Assembly (NCBI GenBank): GCA_963700785.1
Contig: CAVOYZ010000005.1
Location: 1-64,000, forward strand
Source: CAXMST01 sp963700785
GTDB taxonomy: Bacteria; Actinomycetota; Thermoleophilia; Solirubrobacterales; 70-9
Direction of reading: 5' to 3'
DNA: 64,000 nt
The notes below the pieces were generated by a model that was not told where the DNA came from, searched no databases, and worked only from the letters and a program-made list of their open reading frames with translations. Shown here piece after piece: positions 27,258 through 36,054 of the stretch (its first letter is position 1; the number at the start of each line of letters is the position of its first letter). A program made the position numbers and the translations under genes.

Positions 27258-27956
27258 ATGGATCTGACCGGCAAGCGGTTTCTCGTTGCGGGCGCCTCGG
27301 GCGAGCTCGGTGGGCGCCTCGCCGTCGCGCTGGCCGGCCGCGGCTGCCGGGTTGTGGTCGCCGGCCGCGACGAGGCCCGAACGCAGAAGATCGCGACTGA
27401 GCTTGGCGCGCCTCCGCTCCGGCTCGACCTGCTCGACCCCGCCTCGCGAGGGGCTGCCGTGGCCCGCTCGATCGAGCATCTGGGCGGCCTCGACGGCCTG
27501 CTGGTGGCCACCGGCGCGGTCGCGTTCGGTCGATCCGGCGAGCTCGATTCCGAGGTCGAGGCGGAGCTGATCCGAATCAACGCGGCGGGCCCGATCGCGC
27601 TGATCGGCGCCGCCCTCCCGCATCTCGAGGCGGGCGGGGCGGTGGTTGCCCTGAGCGCGGTCGTGGCTGAGTACCCGACGGCGGGGATGGCGGCCTATTC
27701 GGCCTCGAAGGCGGCGCTCTCCGCGTATCTGACCGCGCTTCGGCGCGAGCGCCGTCGCGATCTCGAGGTTGTTCTCGACGTACGCCCCGGGCACATGGAG
27801 ACCGGCTTCGCCGGGCGGGCGCTGGCCGGCGAGCCGCCGGCGCTGCCCGAGCCGGGAGATGCCGACGCGTTCGTCACCGGCGTGATCGACGCGATCGTCG
27901 CCGGGCGGCGGGAACTCCGCTACGACCTCCGCGAGCGCAAGCTGATCGCAGAGTAG
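27258..27956 (+). CDS. Short-chain dehydrogenase/reductase
   Basis: A 232-residue SDR starting at ATG 27258 (MDLTGKRFLVAGASGELGG). The nucleotide motif GASGELGG is at residues 12-19, basic AGRDEART follows beta-2 (suggesting NADPH), and the catalytic pair is Tyr147/Lys151 (AYSASKAAL). The substrate is unknown. It overlaps the start region of a small membrane protein gene 2 bp downstream, and is divergent from the cyclase gene across 72 bp. Confidence 0.88.
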   Translation: MDLTGKRFLVAGASGELGGRLAVALAGRGCRVVVAGRDEARTQKIATELGAPPLRLDLLDPASRGAAVARSIEHLGGLDGLLVATGAVAFGRSGELDSEVEAELIRINAAGPIALIGAALPHLEAGGAVVALSAVVAEYPTAGMAAYSASKAALSAYLTALRRERRRDLEVVLDVRPGHMETGFAGRALAGEPPALPEPGDADAFVTGVIDAIVAGRRELRYDLRERKLIAE

Positions 27957-27958
27957 CC

Positions 27959-28387
27959 TTGACCGCAGTCCTGCTCGCCAACGTCGCGGCGACGCTGTTC
28001 ATGGTCGGCGTCACCTGGTTCGTCCAGGTCGTCCACTACCCGCTGTTCGCTGCCGTCGGGTCGGGTGAGTTCCGCCGCTACCACCTCGAGCACTCGAGGC
28101 GCACGACCTCGGTCGTGGTCGTGCCGATGGTCATTGAGCTGGTCACCTCGTTCACGCTGGTTGCCGACCCTCCGGCGGGCGAGACGGGGCTCGCTCTGGC
28201 CGGGGCGGCGCTGGCAGCGCTGGCCTGGGCGCTGACCTTCGCCGGAGCCGTTCCCGCGCACCGCCGGCTCGGAGCCTCCGCCACCATGGCGCCGCTCCCC
28301 CGGCTGATCCGCGTGAGCCTGATCCGCAGCCTGGTCTGGACCGCGCACGGGGCCGTGGTGATCGCCCTGCTTGCAGCCGCTCTCTAG
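27959..28387 (+). CDS. Small integral membrane protein (DUF)
   Basis: A 142-residue protein from TTG 27959 (MTAVLLANVAATLFMVGVTWFVQVVHYPLF). It has about four transmembrane helices and a conserved-looking VVHYPLFAAVGSGEFRRYHLEHSRRTT loop typical of an uncharacterised DUF family found beside many genes. No catalytic motif. It starts 2 bp after the SDR stop, so it is translationally coupled, and its stop overlaps that of the convergent kinase-aminotransferase gene by 3 bp. Confidence 0.75.
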   Translation: MTAVLLANVAATLFMVGVTWFVQVVHYPLFAAVGSGEFRRYHLEHSRRTTSVVVVPMVIELVTSFTLVADPPAGETGLALAGAALAALAWALTFAGAVPAHRRLGASATMAPLPRLIRVSLIRSLVWTAHGAVVIALLAAAL

Positions 28388-30720
28388 TCGCCGAGCGCCT
28401 CGCCGAGTGCCTTGTGGAGGATCTCGACGTGCTCGAGGCCGAACACCAGCGGCGGCCGGATCTTGAGCACGTTGTCGTCGGGTCCGGTGGTCCCGACGAG
28501 GACGCCGCGCTCGCGGAGGCCGTTCTTGACCCGATCAGCGAGGGCCGGGTCGGGCCGGCGTGAGTGGGGGTCGGCGACCAGCTCGACGCCGGCGAGCAGG
28601 CCCCAGCCGCGCACCGCCCCGATCGTCGGGTGGCTCGCGGCCAGCCGCTCGAGGCCCGAACGCAGCTCGGAGCCGACCGTACGGGCGCGCTCGATCAGCG
28701 CCGCATCGTCGATTACGTCGAGCACGGTGAGCGCCGCGACCGCTCCCGGCGGGTTGCCGCCGAAGGTGCTGAAGAACTCGCCCGCGGCCGCGAAGCGGTC
28801 GACGATCTCGCCGCGCGTGATCAGCGCCGCGACCGGGTAGCCGTTCCCCATCGGCTTGCCCATCGTGACGATGTCGGGCGCGATCCCGGCCGCGGCGAAG
28901 GACCACAGGTGCTCGCCGCTGCGACCGTGTCCGATCTGGACCTCGTCGGCGACGTAGAGGCCGCCCGCCTCGTGGGTCAGGCTGAGGATCGCCTCCAGGT
29001 ACGAGGGCGCAGGCGGGTAGATGCCGTCGCTGGTGAAGGCGCCGTCGACGAGGGTTGCGGCGGGGCGCACGCCGCGATCGGCGAGCCGCTGGATCGCGGC
29101 GGCGAATCCGGCGGTTGGATCCTCGCCGTTCGGGCGGGGGGGCGGGAAGGTCTCGACGTGCTCGGGCGACGGTCCGCTCGAGACCTCGGGCGAGAGGTCG
29201 GTGATCGCGGCGCTGACCCCGTGGTAGGCGTACTCGGAGGCGAGGCCACCGCGATTGCCGGTGAACAACCTCGCCAGCCGCCAGGCGAGGTCGTTGGCCT
29301 CGCTTCCGGAGTTGACCATCATCACCGTGTCGAGCCCGGAGCCGTCCGGCATCGATGCGACCAGCCGCTCGGCCAGCTCGATCACCGCCTCGTGCAGGTA
29401 GCGCATGTTCGTGTTCAGCCGGCGCGCCTGCCGGGCGAGCGCCTCGACGACGCGCGGATGGGAGTGCCCGACGACGGGGACGTTGTTGTAGCAGTCGAGG
29501 TAGCGCCGCCCCTCGGCATCCAACATCCAGACGCCGCCGGCGCCGACCAGATGGAGTGGGCGCTCGTAGCTGGGGGCCATCAGCGCCGACCCGAGCGAGC
29601 GGCGGCGGCGGTCGAGCAGGTCGGCGATCGGGGCCGCGCGTGAGAACGAACGCCCGCCGAAGCGGCGGCCGGCCTCCTCTGGCCCGAGCTCGTCGTAGAT
29701 CTCCAGCAGCGGCCAGGCCTCCTCGTCGAAGCCGGCGATGTAGGCGTTGTCGGGGTGGCGTGCGACGCGTACGGCCGAGATCGAGGCCGCCGCCGCCGCC
29801 CGGGCTGCGAGCAGATCGGCGAGCAGCGACAGCTCGATCTCCTCGAGAGGGGTGACCTCCCGGTAGCCGTCGAGCAGCGCGGCGGCCGCTTCGTACAGCT
29901 CGTCGCCGCGGCGCCCCCAGACGAGCGAGGCCCAGGCGGAGGAGATGTCGCAGGCGAGGGCCGTGTGGCTCATGTCGCCGAAGTCGAGGATGCCGGTGAC
30001 CCGGCGATCGTCGTCCAGCGTCGCGTTGTCGAGGCTCAGATCGCCGTGAATCACCTGAGATCTGAGCAGCGGCCAGCGCGGCAGGACGTGCTCCTCGAAC
30101 CGATCGAGGACCCGCCCCACCAGTGCCCGGCGCCGCCGGTCGGGGATCTGCTCGGCGAGCGGACGCAGGTGCGGCGCGTGCTGGACGTCCCAGAGCAGCA
30201 CCCGCCCCGCCGCGGGATGGAAGAAGCCCCGCAACGCGCGCCCGAGCCGCGCGACGACCCGACCGAAGTCCCAGAGCGCGTCGTGGTCCAGGGCGAGCGC
30301 GTCGGCCGACGCCTCCCCCGGCATGAACTCGTACATACGCACTCGGTGGAGCGCACCCGCGGGCGCCTCCGCCGCCGCGTGGTAGGCCGCCGGGTCCGAC
30401 CCCCCGTCGTCGCGGTGCGCCGTGGTTCGCCGGGGCAGCGCTATCGGCAGCTCGGGATCGGCGCGCTTGGCGTACAGCGCGGCGGCGATCTCCATCTCGA
30501 CCACGGCCGTCTGCTCCACGGCGCTCGAGATCTTCAGCACGGCGCGCCCGTCGGCGCCGTCATCGATCAGGAAGTTCTGATCGCGCTCGCTGGCGAGGCC
30601 CGAGGCGCGACCGCGAAGGCCGAACTCCCGCGCCGCGATCTCCGCCGCCTCATCGATAGAGAAGCTCGGCGGCTCGGCACCGAGAACGTCGGTCGGGTCG
30701 ATCGCGGCTGCGCCCTCCAT
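28384..30720 (-). CDS. Fused small-molecule kinase - class III aminotransferase/phospholyase
   Basis: A 778-residue two-domain enzyme. Residues 1-330 form an APH/choline-kinase-like domain with the Brenner motif IHGDLSLDN (His225, Asp227, Asn232) and metal-binding Asp246 (LDFGD). Residues about 355-778 form a class III PLP enzyme with the PLP Asp592 (ADEVQIGHGRSG) and Schiff-base Lys622 (TMGKPMGNGYP). Human AGPHD1 (kinase) and AGXT2L1/2 (phospholyases) are separate counterparts acting on hydroxylysine or ethanolamine phosphate; bacterial fusions have been described. The likely job is to phosphorylate an amino alcohol and then eliminate phosphate. The substrate is not determined here. It is a complete, unbroken gene. 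Confidence 0.9.
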   Translation of the reverse strand: MEGAAAIDPTDVLGAEPPSFSIDEAAEIAAREFGLRGRASGLASERDQNFLIDDGADGRAVLKISSAVEQTAVVEMEIAAALYAKRADPELPIALPRRTTAHRDDGGSDPAAYHAAAEAPAGALHRVRMYEFMPGEASADALALDHDALWDFGRVVARLGRALRGFFHPAAGRVLLWDVQHAPHLRPLAEQIPDRRRRALVGRVLDRFEEHVLPRWPLLRSQVIHGDLSLDNATLDDDRRVTGILDFGDMSHTALACDISSAWASLVWGRRGDELYEAAAALLDGYREVTPLEEIELSLLADLLAARAAAAASISAVRVARHPDNAYIAGFDEEAWPLLEIYDELGPEEAGRRFGGRSFSRAAPIADLLDRRRRSLGSALMAPSYERPLHLVGAGGVWMLDAEGRRYLDCYNNVPVVGHSHPRVVEALARQARRLNTNMRYLHEAVIELAERLVASMPDGSGLDTVMMVNSGSEANDLAWRLARLFTGNRGGLASEYAYHGVSAAITDLSPEVSSGPSPEHVETFPPPRPNGEDPTAGFAAAIQRLADRGVRPAATLVDGAFTSDGIYPPAPSYLEAILSLTHEAGGLYVADEVQIGHGRSGEHLWSFAAAGIAPDIVTMGKPMGNGYPVAALITRGEIVDRFAAAGEFFSTFGGNPPGAVAALTVLDVIDDAALIERARTVGSELRSGLERLAASHPTIGAVRGWGLLAGVELVADPHSRRPDPALADRVKNGLRERGVLVGTTGPDDNVLKIRPPLVFGLEHVEILHKALGEALGD

Positions 30721-30764
30721 CGCGGTCCGATACTAAGGATCGACAGCGACACCGGGCCCGCGTC

Positions 30765-31235
30765 TCACCCGAGCCAGTCGTAGACAGCTTGCATCGCGCG
30801 CCGGGTACCCATCATTGCCACGATCAGGGCAACGATCTCGACGAAGTGACCGAGCTCGACGTGCTCGCCGAACACGAAGTTGACCGCCTCGAGGATCAGG
30901 AGCTTGCCGCAGAACAGGATTGAGAAGATCGACACCGCGCCGAGGACCGTGTAGAGCCGCCCCTCCCGGGACCGGAAGTAGCCTGCCACCCGGTGCTCGA
31001 GGCCGACCAGCGAATCGAGCATCAGCTTCAGGAGGACCGCGGTCAGGATCGAGATCCAGAACGAGTCGATCACCACGGTGTCGACGAACTCGACGAACAG
31101 GTTGAGGACGACGATGTAGACGAGCACGTCGGTCATCCACGATGCGAACCGCTGCTGGTCGCGTGTCATCGTGAGGGAACGGCTGCTCTCCGACGCCTGG
31201 GTTACGGCCGCTGCTCGGGGGGGCTTGGTCGTCAC
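30765..31235 (-). CDS. Hypothetical membrane protein
   Basis: A 156-residue protein from ATG 31235; an internal ATG at 31169 (MTRDQQRFASW) is an alternative. About four transmembrane helices are seen (VLVYIVVLNLFVEFV, ISILTAVLLKLML, VLGAVSIFSILFC, FVEIVALIVAMM). No family recognised and no enzymatic motif. It diverges from the WS/DGAT gene across only 50 bp, so both may share a control region with the heliorhodopsin cluster. Role unknown. Confidence 0.65.
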   Translation of the reverse strand: MTTKPPRAAAVTQASESSRSLTMTRDQQRFASWMTDVLVYIVVLNLFVEFVDTVVIDSFWISILTAVLLKLMLDSLVGLEHRVAGYFRSREGRLYTVLGAVSIFSILFCGKLLILEAVNFVFGEHVELGHFVEIVALIVAMMGTRRAMQAVYDWLG

Positions 31236-31285
31236 GCGCGCACGAGTCTATTTTGGCCCCTACGATCCAACCCGGAGAGCCGATC

Positions 31286-32680
31286 GTGACCGACCACCTG
31301 ACGCCGCTGGACGCATCCTTCCTCGAGCTCGAGGAGGGGGATCTGTCCTCGCACATGCACGTCGGGTGGGCGATGGAGTTCGCGCCGCTGCCGGACGGCG
31401 GGGTGCCGGGCGTCGAGCAGGTGCGCGAGCTCCTCGACTCGCGTCTCTCGCTGCTGCCGCGTTTTCGCCGCCGGCTCTCGCAGCCGCAGACCGGGGGGCT
31501 GAGCTGGCCGACCTGGGTCGACGAGGAGGCCTTCGACATCGCCGCTCACGTTCGCCACGCGACCCTGCCCTCCCCCGGTGGCCCGGAGGAGCTGCTCGAC
31601 TGGCTCAGCGACTTCTACTCGCACCGGCTCGATCGCGCCCACCCGCTCTGGGAGATGACTCTGATCGACGGACTGGCCGAGGGACGCTGGGCGATCGCGG
31701 CAAAGGTGCACCACTGCCTGGTGGACGGCGTCAGCGGCGCCTCCGTGACCGCCCTGATCCTCGATCCCGAGCCGGATGCGCCCGACGGCGAGCCTGGGCC
31801 GCTCGCCGCCTTCGAGCCGCCCCCCGACAACGAGGGTGGGATCCACGGCCCGCTCTCGCTGATCTCGGAGGGAGCCCGCGCGGGCCTCGACCTCGCCCTG
31901 CACCCGCGCAAGCTCGGCGGCATGCTCTCCCGCTCCCGCGGGGTGGCCGAGCTGTTGGTGCGAGACGAGCTTCGGGGCGCGCCCGAGAGCAGCCTCAACG
32001 TCGAGATCGGGGCGACCCGCCGGCTCGCCGCGGTCGGCGTCCCGCTCGAGGACCTGAAGCTGATCAAGCGGGTGCTGGGCGGCACCGTAAACGACGTTGT
32101 CCTTGCGGTCTCGGCGGGAGGCCTGCGGCACCTGCTCGCGGACCGCGGGGAGGAGCCGGACCGGCGCGGGCTGCGGGCGATGGTCCCGGTCAGCCTGCGA
32201 AGCACAACCGAGGCGATGAAGCTCGGCAACCGTGTCAGCTCGCTGTTCGTCGAGCTGCCCGTCGCCGAGCCCGACCCGCTGCAGCGCCACCGGAAGACGA
32301 TCGAGGCGGCCGAGTCGCTGAAGCGCGGAACCCAGGCGGCCGGTGCCGATGCGCTCGTCGACCTCGCCGGGCTGGCGCCGCCGGTCGTCCACGCGGCGGT
32401 TGCGCGCCTCGCCTACACGCCGCGGCTGTTCAACGTGACGATCACCAACGTTCCGGGCCCGCAGATGACGCTCTACGCGCTCGGCGCGCCGCTGCAGCGC
32501 ATCTTCCCGCTGGTGCCGATCTTCGCCTACCACGCGCTCGGGATCGCCGTCGCCAGCTACGACGGCGAGGTCGTCTTCGGCCTCGCTGCGGATCGCGCTG
32601 CCGTCCCCGATCTGGGCGTGCTGGCGAACGGAATCGAGCAGTCGCTGGACGAGCTGCTCGAGCTGGCGAGTAGCGTCTAG
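31286..32680 (+). CDS. Wax ester synthase / diacylglycerol acyltransferase (WS/DGAT)
   Basis: I start at GTG 31286 because GGAGAG lies about 6 nt upstream, giving 464 residues, the normal family size. The active-site motif HHxxxDG is HHCLVDG at residues 142-148, where the first His pair deprotonates the acyl acceptor. PLHHxx-type opening (TPLDASFLELE), and a C-terminal NVTITNVPGPQ segment, are typical. The enzyme makes wax esters or triacylglycerol from acyl-CoA. It is the first gene of a likely operon: the heliorhodopsin gene begins 33 bp later, then an HD phosphohydrolase. The pairing with heliorhodopsin is unusual. Confidence 0.92.
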   Translation: MTDHLTPLDASFLELEEGDLSSHMHVGWAMEFAPLPDGGVPGVEQVRELLDSRLSLLPRFRRRLSQPQTGGLSWPTWVDEEAFDIAAHVRHATLPSPGGPEELLDWLSDFYSHRLDRAHPLWEMTLIDGLAEGRWAIAAKVHHCLVDGVSGASVTALILDPEPDAPDGEPGPLAAFEPPPDNEGGIHGPLSLISEGARAGLDLALHPRKLGGMLSRSRGVAELLVRDELRGAPESSLNVEIGATRRLAAVGVPLEDLKLIKRVLGGTVNDVVLAVSAGGLRHLLADRGEEPDRRGLRAMVPVSLRSTTEAMKLGNRVSSLFVELPVAEPDPLQRHRKTIEAAESLKRGTQAAGADALVDLAGLAPPVVHAAVARLAYTPRLFNVTITNVPGPQMTLYALGAPLQRIFPLVPIFAYHALGIAVASYDGEVVFGLAADRAAVPDLGVLANGIEQSLDELLELASSV

Positions 32681-32713
32681 CCCGATGCGAAGACCGACCC
32701 GGGCTCCCAAACG

Positions 32714-33490
32714 GTGACCGACGCCTCGATCACGCCCGCGGACTCGGCGCAGCTGCGCCGCTGGAACCTGATCGTCGGCCTGCTGCACGCTGCGCAGGCG
32801 ACCCTGCTGCTGCTGATCGCGAGCGATGCGTCGCTGCCCGTTTATGCGAGCTGGATCGACGGCCCGCCCGCCGCGGCGGAGCTGATCCGCGGCGAGCCGC
32901 TCTTCGATCTGCCGTTCGCGCCGGCGGTCGCCGCGTTCCTCTATCTCGCCGCGATCGACCACCTGGCGGTCGCGAGCGCACCGATCAGGCCCTGGTACGA
33001 GCGCAACCTCGCCCGCGGGATCAACTACGCGCGCTGGTGGGAGTACTCGATCAGCGCCTCGCTGATGGTGGTGTTGATCGCGATGCTCGCAGGGATCTGG
33101 GAGCTGACCGCCCTGCTGCCGATCTTCGTCGTCAACGCCGCGATGATCCTCTTCGGGCTGCTGATGGAGCGCGGCAGCAAGCCGGGGCCGGATGCCGACT
33201 GGCTTCCGTTCTGGCTCGGCTCGCTGGTCGGCATCGCTCCCTGGGCGGCGATCGGGATCCAGCTGGCCAGAGCCCAGGCCGAGACCGGCAGCGTGCCCGG
33301 CTTCGTCTATGGCATCTTCTTCAGCCTGCTGGTGCTGTTCTCGTTGTTCGCGGTCAACATGTGGCTCCAGTACCGGCAGGTTGGTCGCTGGCGCGACTAC
33401 CTGTTCGGCGAGCGCGCCTACATCGTCCTCAGCCTGACGGCGAAGTCGGCGCTCGCCTGGCAGGTCTACGCGGGCGCTCTGGCCGGTTGA
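32714..33490 (+). CDS. Heliorhodopsin
   Basis: A 258-residue seven-helix protein from GTG 32714. Compared from memory with heliorhodopsin 48C12, it keeps the retinal lysine region ERAYIVLSLTAKSALAWQ (Lys244), the counterion segment RWWEYSISASLMVVLIAM (Glu110), His25 (WNLIVGLLHAAQ) and His83 (AIDHLAVAS), and a TM5-6 run LPFWLGSLVGIAPW. This family has inverted topology (cytoplasmic N-terminus) and is distinct from type 1 rhodopsins. It is a photoreceptor of unknown output and not a pump. No crt or blh gene for retinal synthesis is in the window. It lies between WS/DGAT (33 bp) and an HD-domain gene (67 bp). The call is strong. Confidence 0.95.
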   Translation: MTDASITPADSAQLRRWNLIVGLLHAAQATLLLLIASDASLPVYASWIDGPPAAAELIRGEPLFDLPFAPAVAAFLYLAAIDHLAVASAPIRPWYERNLARGINYARWWEYSISASLMVVLIAMLAGIWELTALLPIFVVNAAMILFGLLMERGSKPGPDADWLPFWLGSLVGIAPWAAIGIQLARAQAETGSVPGFVYGIFFSLLVLFSLFAVNMWLQYRQVGRWRDYLFGERAYIVLSLTAKSALAWQVYAGALAG

Positions 33491-33557
33491 CGGGCGCCGG
33501 CCGGTGAGGCGGAGGTGCCGGCAACCTCGTCTCCGCGATCCGCAAGACTGAGCGATA

Positions 33558-34370
33558 GTGCCAGACGACAAGCAGAAGCTCGCCGACCGCGTCGGTTCGC
33601 TCGGGGTGAAGGTCCCGACCCGCGGCAACCGGCGGCTCGAGAGGCTGCTCGAAGCGGTCAACTCGGACCCCGAGATCAGCGCCCGCTGGTACATGCAGCA
33701 GATCACCTCCGAGCGGCTCGGGATGTCCGACCACAGTCGCGTCCATATCCAGATCGTCGCCAACATCGCGCTGCGGATGCTGCGCCTCGCGATCAAGGGC
33801 GGAATCGAGCCGGCCGTCGTCACCGACCACGGGCTCGGCGAGCGCGACGCGGAGGTCGTGGTCACCGCCGGAGCGCTCCTGCACGACACGGGGATGGGCA
33901 TCCATCGCGCCGACCACGAGGCCTACAGCCTGTTCATCGCCGACCGCAAGCTGCGCGAGCTGCTCGCCGAGATCTACGACGAGCCCGAGCTGACGGTGAT
34001 CGCCTCCGAGGCCCTGCACTGCATCATCGGCCACCGAAGGCGCGGGGAGCCCTACACGCTGGAGGCGGGGGTGGTCCGGGTCGCCGACGCGCTCGATATG
34101 GCCGAGGGGCGGGCGCGGCTACCGGTCGAGCGGGGCGAGGTCGGGATCCACTCGATCTCTGCGGCGGCGATCGATCGGGTGACGATCGAGAAGGGCTCCG
34201 ACCGCCCGATCCGGGTCGAGATCGAGATGAACAACTCGGCCGGCATCTTCCAGGTCGACGACCTGCTCGCGACGAAGATCCGCGGCACGCCGCTCGAGGG
34301 TCATGTCGAGGTGATCGCAGCGGTCACCGGCGAGACCGAGAAGCGCTTGCTGGGCGAGTTCCGGATCTAG
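33558..34370 (+). CDS. HD-domain metal-dependent phosphohydrolase
   Basis: A 270-residue soluble protein from GTG 33558. HD signature residues are visible: His59 (SDHSRVH), the His109-Asp110 pair (ALLHDTGMGI), further His around 116-120 (HRADHE), and a later Asp in RVADALDMAEG. Members hydrolyse nucleotides or cyclic di-nucleotides; the substrate is unknown. It ends with a beta-rich tail (VEIEMNNSAGIFQVDDLLATK). It follows the heliorhodopsin gene by 67 bp on the same strand, so a light-signalling link is possible, but this is inference. Its stop abuts the stop of the convergent enoyl-CoA hydratase gene. Confidence 0.85.
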   Translation: MPDDKQKLADRVGSLGVKVPTRGNRRLERLLEAVNSDPEISARWYMQQITSERLGMSDHSRVHIQIVANIALRMLRLAIKGGIEPAVVTDHGLGERDAEVVVTAGALLHDTGMGIHRADHEAYSLFIADRKLRELLAEIYDEPELTVIASEALHCIIGHRRRGEPYTLEAGVVRVADALDMAEGRARLPVERGEVGIHSISAAAIDRVTIEKGSDRPIRVEIEMNNSAGIFQVDDLLATKIRGTPLEGHVEVIAAVTGETEKRLLGEFRI

Positions 34371-35164
34371 CTAGGCGCCCGCGCCGGCACCGCCGCGGCC
34401 CTCGCCGGCGGCGAAACGGCCGGCGCCGCGGATTGCGACGTCGATCACCTCGCGCCCGACTGCGGCCTCGTAGGCGAGGCCGGGCTCGAGCTCCATCGCC
34501 GAGCCGATGATCGCTGCACGGCGATCCGACAGCATCGTCTCCTGCGGGAATGAGGCGATTCCCTCGGCCAGCTCCAGCGCGCGGTCGAGATGGCCGCCCG
34601 CCGGCACGACCTCGTTCACCAGCCCCCAGTCGTGTGCCTCGCCGACCTCGATGATCCTGCCGCTGAGGATCAGGTCGAGCGCCCGGCCGAGGCCGATGAT
34701 CCGCGGCAGGCGCTGGGTGCCGCCGTCGACCAGCGGGACCCCCCAGCGTCGCTCGGGGTACCCGAGCCTCGCCGTCTGGGTGGCGACGCGCAGATCGCAC
34801 CAGAGGGCGAGCTCGAGCCCTCCCGCCAGGCAGTAGCCGCTGATTGCCGCGATCGTCGGCTTGCTCGGGGTCAGGCGGGTGAAGCCCATCGGTCCCTCGG
34901 GCCGGTCCATGTAGCCGCCGACCAGCTCGTCGGATGGGCGGGGCCGACGGCGGCGAGCGCCTTCAGGTCGGCGCCGGCGCAGAAGGCGAGCTCACCGGCG
35001 CCGGTGAGGACCATCACGCGCGCATCGTCGTCGGCCTCGAACTCCCGGTAGCCGGCGAGCAGCTCGTCGGCGGTCTCGCGATCGACGGCGTTGCGTCGCT
35101 CGGGCCGCTCGATCGTCAGCACCGCGGCGCTGCCGACGCGCTCGTAGCTGGTCCTGTCCGCCAC
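34371..35164 (-). CDS. Enoyl-CoA hydratase/isomerase (one frameshift)
   Basis: Starts MADRTSYERVGSAAVLTIERPERRNAVDRE at ATG 35164. A one-base deletion near 34,941 separates LKALAAVGPAHP from DELVGGYMDRPEGPMGFTRL. Corrected length is 264 residues. Crotonase landmarks: oxyanion-hole pieces LAFCAGADLKAL and GYCLAGGLELAL, and a catalytic-Glu region ERRWGVPLVDGGTQRLP. Probable fatty-acid or amino-acid acyl-CoA degradation. It is convergent with the HD gene. Confidence 0.85.
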
Positions 35165-35195
35165 GGGCGCATCCTAGTCGGCGCGGGTTCGGCCG

Positions 35196-35822
35196 CTAGC
35201 GCCGGAGCTGTCGCCAGTCCTCTAGCCGCGGCAGCGGATCGATCGCCGCTCCGTAGGGGCCTCTGCCGCGGCGGATCTCGAAGTGGAGGTGATCGCCCCA
35301 GCAAGAGCCGCTGCAGCCGACCCGCCCGACGGTATCGCCCGCCTCGACCGTTCGCCCGACGCCGCCGGCGGGGGCGGCCAGGTGGAAGTACGAGTAGGTC
35401 AGCCGCCGCTCGGGGTCGTAGATCGCAAGCCAGTTGCCGCGGCCACCGTCGCTGCCGCGGTCGACGATCAGGCCGTCCGCCGGCGCGATCACCGGGGTGC
35501 CGGCGTCGGCGAAGATGTCCTGGCCCTCGTGGGCTCGTCCGCGCGCGTTCCCGAAGGCGGCCTCGGCGCTTCCGTAGCCGACGCTGCCGCGGACCGGGTG
35601 GAAGGGGCCGCTGCGGCGATCGGGCCGCGACCATGCCCGCTCGGCGACCTGCTCGATCGGATCGTAGACGCGCTCGAGCGCGGTGCGACCGGTCGCGGCG
35701 GCGGCCCCCAGGTCGGCCGTCGGCTCGGCGCCGATCGCCGCGGCGGGCACCGCCGCCACGAGGGCGATCGCGGCGAGCCGCGACATGGCGCGCAGGCGGG
35801 GCTGTAGGTGCTGGGAGTCCAT
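35196..35822 (-). CDS. M23-family peptidoglycan endopeptidase (LytM-like)
   Basis: A 208-residue exported protein. The ATG at 35822 fits a GTGAGGA signal just downstream of the riboswitch; a signal peptide follows (MSRLAAIALVAAVPAAAIGA, from Met13). The LytM zinc site is His98 and Asp102 (HEGQDIFAD) with His178/His180 (DHLHFE) and His147 (SYFHLAA). It cleaves peptide cross-bridges or is a regulator of hydrolases. Expression is likely c-di-AMP- and CRP-controlled (35,836-35,997 and 36,055-36,072). Confidence 0.9.
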   Translation of the reverse strand: MDSQHLQPRLRAMSRLAAIALVAAVPAAAIGAEPTADLGAAAATGRTALERVYDPIEQVAERAWSRPDRRSGPFHPVRGSVGYGSAEAAFGNARGRAHEGQDIFADAGTPVIAPADGLIVDRGSDGGRGNWLAIYDPERRLTYSYFHLAAPAGGVGRTVEAGDTVGRVGCSGSCWGDHLHFEIRRGRGPYGAAIDPLPRLEDWRQLRR

Positions 35823-35835
35823 CGGTCCTCACTTC

Positions 35836-35997
35836 CGCCTGCGGGGTTAGCTGTCGGGCTCGCGCGGTGGGTCGCGCTACCGGTCCCGGCCGCTTGGGCC
35901 GTTGAAGCGGATTCGCCCCGGTTGGGCGTCGAGGCGCGTGGATCGCGCCGCTCGGCCCGGTGGTTCCCCCGCCCCGGCTACGGAGCCGGGTTAGGCA
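35836..35997 (-). ncRNA. c-di-AMP riboswitch (ydaO/yuaA class)
   Basis: The leader of the M23 gene matches the actinobacterial c-di-AMP riboswitch as I know it. On the minus strand it opens GCCTAACCCGGCTCCG, has GGGGGAACCACC and GGGGCGAATCC in the middle, and ends AGCCCGACAGCTAACCCC then GCAGGCGG. The 5' GCCT can pair with the 3' AGGC to close P1. Family members sit before cell-wall hydrolase genes and turn them off when c-di-AMP is bound. It directly abuts the RBS and ATG at 35822. Confidence 0.85.
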
Positions 35998-36054
35998 TTG
36001 GGGAAACGTCCAGTTCGCGGGAGGGTACCCCGCTCCTGCCCGAAGATTAGGCAA

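Noticed and set aside
31232..33901. Long open minus-strand frame opposite WS/DGAT and heliorhodopsin
   Set aside because: It lacks recognisable motifs, is rich in Arg/Gly/Asp, and covers two plus-strand genes with clear families. It is a high-GC shadow frame.
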